Below are positions 60,412 through 64,000 of a DNA stretch of 64,000 nt, in pieces. How positions within the stretch are numbered: the stretch's first letter is position 1; each line of letters begins with the position of its first letter. A program made the translations under genes and the position numbers. Origin of the DNA: Panagrolaimus kolymaensis (Eukaryota; Nematoda; Chromadorea; Rhabditida; Panagrolaimidae); NCBI GenBank assembly GCA_028622995.1, contig JAJQJQ010000002.1, positions 3,534,001 through 3,598,000 of the forward strand. The letters run 5' to 3'. A model generated the notes under the pieces. It saw only the letters and a list, made by a program, of their open reading frames with translations, did no database searches and was not told the DNA's origin.

Positions 60412-63400
60412 ATGGATATGTTTCCGGTGCGAGTTTTAGTTGAAACTGTGAGACCTCAACATTGTATCACATGTTCACATGATGGCCAACCCGTTGTTGA
60501 TACTTATGCCATCGTTAGTGGTCAAACAGTTTTAAATAAACTTGTTGAATCTGTTTTAAATGCACTTGGAATGCCACATTTGATTGCAGAAAGCAGAGGT
60601 AATTTTTTTTCTTGATATTTCCCAATTTTTTTATTTTGTTAATTTTTTCTAAAAGAATCGAATAGTTTTTTTCAATTCTCTTATCGAATAACTCGACAAA
60701 ACTTCTTTCATTTTTTCTTCTTCCACCCGGCTTCTCCCAATATTTACTCAGCGCACGAAGAAGCGGGATTTATCTTTTGCGCCGCCGCTGAAATCCCTAT
60801 TTCTTTCTTTATTTTTTTTCTGCCGCGCAATGGCCAAAAGTAATCCAGATTTGGACTGTTTGCTTATCCCTTCTTTTCCATTTTTTAGTCCCCTTTAAAA
60901 ATGTAAAAAATCTTTCTTTTTCTTTTATTCTGATCGCATCTTTTTTATTTTTTTTAATACTCACAAAGGCATTGCGCCATTTATGGCCGGTTTTTAAAAA
61001 AATATTATTGCTTCATCGCTCGCTATATTTCACATAATTCTTGCCTTTAAAAAGTTTTAAACATAAGCAGGTTTCGTAATGATTATTACGCCATCATAAA
61101 AAGAAATTATACAATCCGATTTTTTGCAAAGGCGAACATGATGATGATGCCAGATTTTATTGAAACTGTTTATCGTCCGCTTAAAATTTTTTTTATTTCG
61201 TTTTGAAAAAAACCAAAAATGTGACACATTGGAGTCAAATAAATGAAATGAAAGATAAACACAGTTATAGTGAAGTGAATCCATCCGCAATGAGGCGCAT
61301 AAAAAAAACCAGCGCGCCAACGATCACCTTTCCACTTTTTTTATTTCTGATTTTAGCTTTCCTTCTCTTAACGTTTGTCCTAGTCTTAAAAAAGCGATAA
61401 AACTGATAACAAAAACGACGATACGCGCAAGCCAAATACAATATTTTAAAAAGGCCTTTTCTCTCATCAGCACCAAAAGCTTTTGCTTCGCAGCAGCGGC
61501 CCTCATATAATCCACGTCTTCTTCTTTCTTTTTTTGGTATTGCTTTAAAAGGGACCGTATTCTATTCTATTTATCTATTTTTGCGATATTTGTTCATTTA
61601 AAGCTTTTTTGTATCTCACTCTCGTACCATCGTATGTGTCCCCTCTTCTTTTTTCTCGTTTGTATCTGTGTGGCTCATATAAATATAACACCGAACGTTC
61701 CTAGAGGATCGTTTTTGGTGAGGCTTTCTCATCACATTCTTTAGGGCCACGTAAATAAAAAAAAGAGCGGATGATTTGATGATGAGCATCATCAACATAA
61801 AATAGACAAAAACAGTTAAAAGAAGCATCAGCAGCAAAAAAAGAGATCATCGCATACACTTATCAGCTCCACATCAATATTTTAAAATGTTTTTCCCGGA
61901 TAATTTTTTTTTGAGGGAATGTACAATATATATAAAAAATAGAGACGGAAGTATCAAGTGAGAAAGAAAAAAGATCGACAAATTTTGAAATCCATTATAA
62001 ACAAAAAATTATTATGCAAAGCTTAGTTCGCATTTACAAATTATTTTTCTTTTTTTAGGTTTGATTCAAGTAAACAATTGGAAGCCATTATCATTTGATT
62101 GCATCACTGAAAACCTTGAAGAACCCATTGCAAATCTTCTCAAAGATATTTCACCAAATCTTACACTTAAAATTTTAACAAAAAAGTAAGAATTTTATAA
62201 ATTCAAAGCTTTTACTTTGCTAAAAATTTGGTTTACTTTTACAGCAAATTTTGCTTTGAGTGATTTAGTTCAAACGAAGAAGACAAATACTTTACTTTTT
62301 TAAAATTTCCCAAGGGTTGAAGAAAAGAAAAAACGTAAAAGATTTTCTTGAGAATTAGTGTAGTGTGATTGATTTGATTTGTTAGATTGCTTTGTTGTTA
62401 AATAATAGAAGAAAGCGAAAGTGGGGATAGATAGATAGATGTATAAAAAGAATAAGAAACCGGTTACATGTGATTGTGCAAAACCATTTTTTTCGAATCC
62501 CCAAAAATGTTGTTACGTGATCACAAGACAACGTTCAAATACTTTTTATTTGTCTCTCCCTTCACTAAAGCAACATTAGGGTGATGATGTCAAACCGAAT
62601 CACCATTATCTACAATAATCTTTTACATTACTACTTTCCATTTTTTGGGAATGAATAAAACCTGGGGACTTGCAAAAAAGAAAAGAAAAATGAAAATGCA
62701 ATATTTTAACTTATTTTTATATATCTTATTTTTTTAGCACTGATTCACCACCATCAAATGAATGCCTTGTTGAAATTAAACAAAAGTTACTCAATATGGC
62801 TGTTGATAAACAGCCTCAACTTCTTGCATCATCATCAGGACGACAGATTCGAGTAAGGACTTTTACTACTATGTATTACTACTATTTTTTAATTAAGTTG
62901 CTTTTATTTTTATCTCTTTAATGTAACCATCTTTTCTGCCTTCATTCCTTCTTAAATTTTTTCAATTTCCCAAAAGAACTTGAGCTTTTCCTTTTTGTTA
63001 AAAGGAAACAAAAAAAACAAAAGTGTCGCAAATTTTATAGCCGCTTTTTCTCTCTTTCTTACTGCTTGGAATTCCAAAATCTTTTTTTTGTTGGCTGGAG
63101 CCAATGGATGGATGCTTTTGCTACTTTTTGGAAGCTTTTTTAAGACGCCGACTCCGTGTGTTCAAATTTAAAAGCATCACTTTTTTTTATTTCTTATTGC
63201 TGCTTTTTAAAGGCTAATCCCTGGCGCAAAAGTTGATGAAGATGATGAATTTCGTTGATTGAGAAAGTGGTGGAAGAGACAAAAAAAAATTAAAGGGAAC
63301 AACCATCAACCAACCAAAACTAAGCAAGGCCAAGCCAGGAGACAAAGTGAGCCTCTCTTTCCTTTTCGGCTTTAGAAAAGCAGGAGGAAGAGGACACAAC

Positions 63401-63868
63401 TAAAAACATGCATTTGCTTACGACACAGAAAAAAAGCAAAAATATTTTTTGAGGATTGAAAAACGTTTTTCTCGTTTTCATTGCCAAAATTGGACATACG
63501 ACAACTACAATGAAGAAGACTCAGGAACAACTGGCTCGATTGCGACTTTTGCTAATCCCTTTGAATTGTTCACCATCTTTCTAAAATTCGACTAAACCAA
63601 AAAAAAATGGAATTTAAAAAAAGCACAAAAAGGAATGAAGATGAAGGGACAAAAAAGATTGAAAAATAAAAAGCAATGAAATAAAAATATGTAATGATTA
63701 TGCAATAAAATTCTCATGGATCATGTTTCAATTATTTTTTTAGGAAACCATTCAACAAATGATCAATAGTGAAGATGTACCACCTCTAACCAATGATCAA
63801 ATGCAAGCTCTTCATGAATGGCTTGATCAAATTGCAAACGAGGAGGAAGAAGAAAATAAAAGAAGGAG
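60412..63868 (+). CDS. dve-1: DVE-1/SATB-family homeobox protein, N-terminal exons (cut by window end)
   Basis: Visible exons in phase: 60412-60598, 62059-62185, 62738-62852 and 63744-63868, with a GTTAGC donor continuing past the window. The protein starts [17 protein letters not shown] and has the ubiquitin-like oligomerisation domain of SATB proteins: [37 protein letters not shown] and [18 protein letters not shown]. Then comes a CUT-like segment ([34 protein letters not shown]). The homeodomain would lie downstream. C. elegans DVE-1 is a chromatin factor of the mitochondrial unfolded protein response. The frame is open upstream of the chosen ATG as far as 60253, with a TTTTTATAG acceptor near 60304-60312, so earlier exons may exist. 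Confidence 0.82.
60599..62058 (+). other. Long first visible intron of dve-1 homologue
   Basis: A 1460-bp intron, very long for this window, with T-runs and a few CG-containing patches (60770-60830). No internal gene is supported; the minus-strand frames at 61057-61837 are Lys/Leu-rich noise. Confidence 0.5.
62853..63743 (+). other. Long third visible intron of dve-1 homologue
   Basis: An 891-bp intron with poly-T blocks and A-rich purine tracts. No coding or RNA feature recognised. Confidence 0.45.
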
Positions 63869-64000
63869 GTTAGCATTTTTTTAAAACTTTGGGTATGCAA
63901 TGATTGAATTAAATTCTTTAACTAATTCAAAATTTAAAAGGTTCTGTAATTTGTATATTTTCGTTATTTGATTCTCTTTGCATAAGAAGCAATAATTTAT

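Overview
The window looks like nuclear DNA of a nematode. Introns are mostly 40-60 bp, AT-rich, with GTAAG-type donors and TTTTTAG or TTTTCAG acceptors. Many 5' ends sit just behind a free TTTTTAG or TTTGTAG, as expected for spliced-leader trans-splicing. Gene content also fits: an astacin of the NAS-36/37 type, a GT92 glycosyltransferase, an anion-selective Cys-loop channel and a DVE-1/SATB homologue. The low GC content and TTTTAG-type acceptors resemble clade IV (panagrolaim/strongyloid-type) nematodes, but that placement is weak inference. I rebuilt 22 protein-coding genes exon by exon; almost all splice phases close, so most models are well supported.

Layout. 0-5 kb: the 3' exons of an RNA-binding protein, tentatively muscleblind-like (+), and a GT92 glycosyltransferase (-). 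5-13.5 kb: INTS6 (-) head to head with MED14 (+), followed by MED27 (+). 13.8-16.6 kb: a NADAR-domain protein (-) head to head with the NAD(P)HX dehydratase NAXD (+). 16.7-21.5 kb: astacin NAS-36/37-like (-) and a TSSK-like kinase (+). 22.7-24.4 kb: a GPI-type alpha carbonic anhydrase (+). 25.8-27.4 kb: a divergent DDAH (+) with a hAT-like MITE in its first intron. 27.6-30.3 kb: proteasome beta-1 (-) and FLOWER (-). 31.7-34.8 kb: SUCO/SUN-like protein (+). 35.7-37.4 kb: a secreted chitin-binding/LDLa protein (+). 37.9-41.0 kb: an orphan small protein (-) head to head with DNALI1, an axonemal dynein light intermediate chain (+). 41.6-47.9 kb: Elongin A (-) and PNUTS/PPP1R10 (-). 49.1-53.5 kb: a Cys-loop anion channel (+) and CHID1 (+). 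53.5-60.4 kb: a gene-poor stretch holding a TTAA-flanked inverted-repeat element. 60.4-64 kb: the 5' exons of a DVE-1/SATB-family homeobox gene (+), cut by the window end.

Functional themes. Five genes act on RNA polymerase II transcription: INTS6, MED14, MED27, Elongin A and PNUTS. NADAR and NAXD both belong to NAD/ADP-ribose chemistry and share a 0.5 kb divergent promoter. DNALI1 is unexpected in an animal group without motile cilia or flagellated sperm; its divergent partner is an orphan protein with an internal repeat.

Most unusual at sequence level: two introns of the channel gene, in different phases and at different positions, are near-copies of each other, and the similarity extends into the upstream exon. 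This looks like recent intron transfer within one gene.
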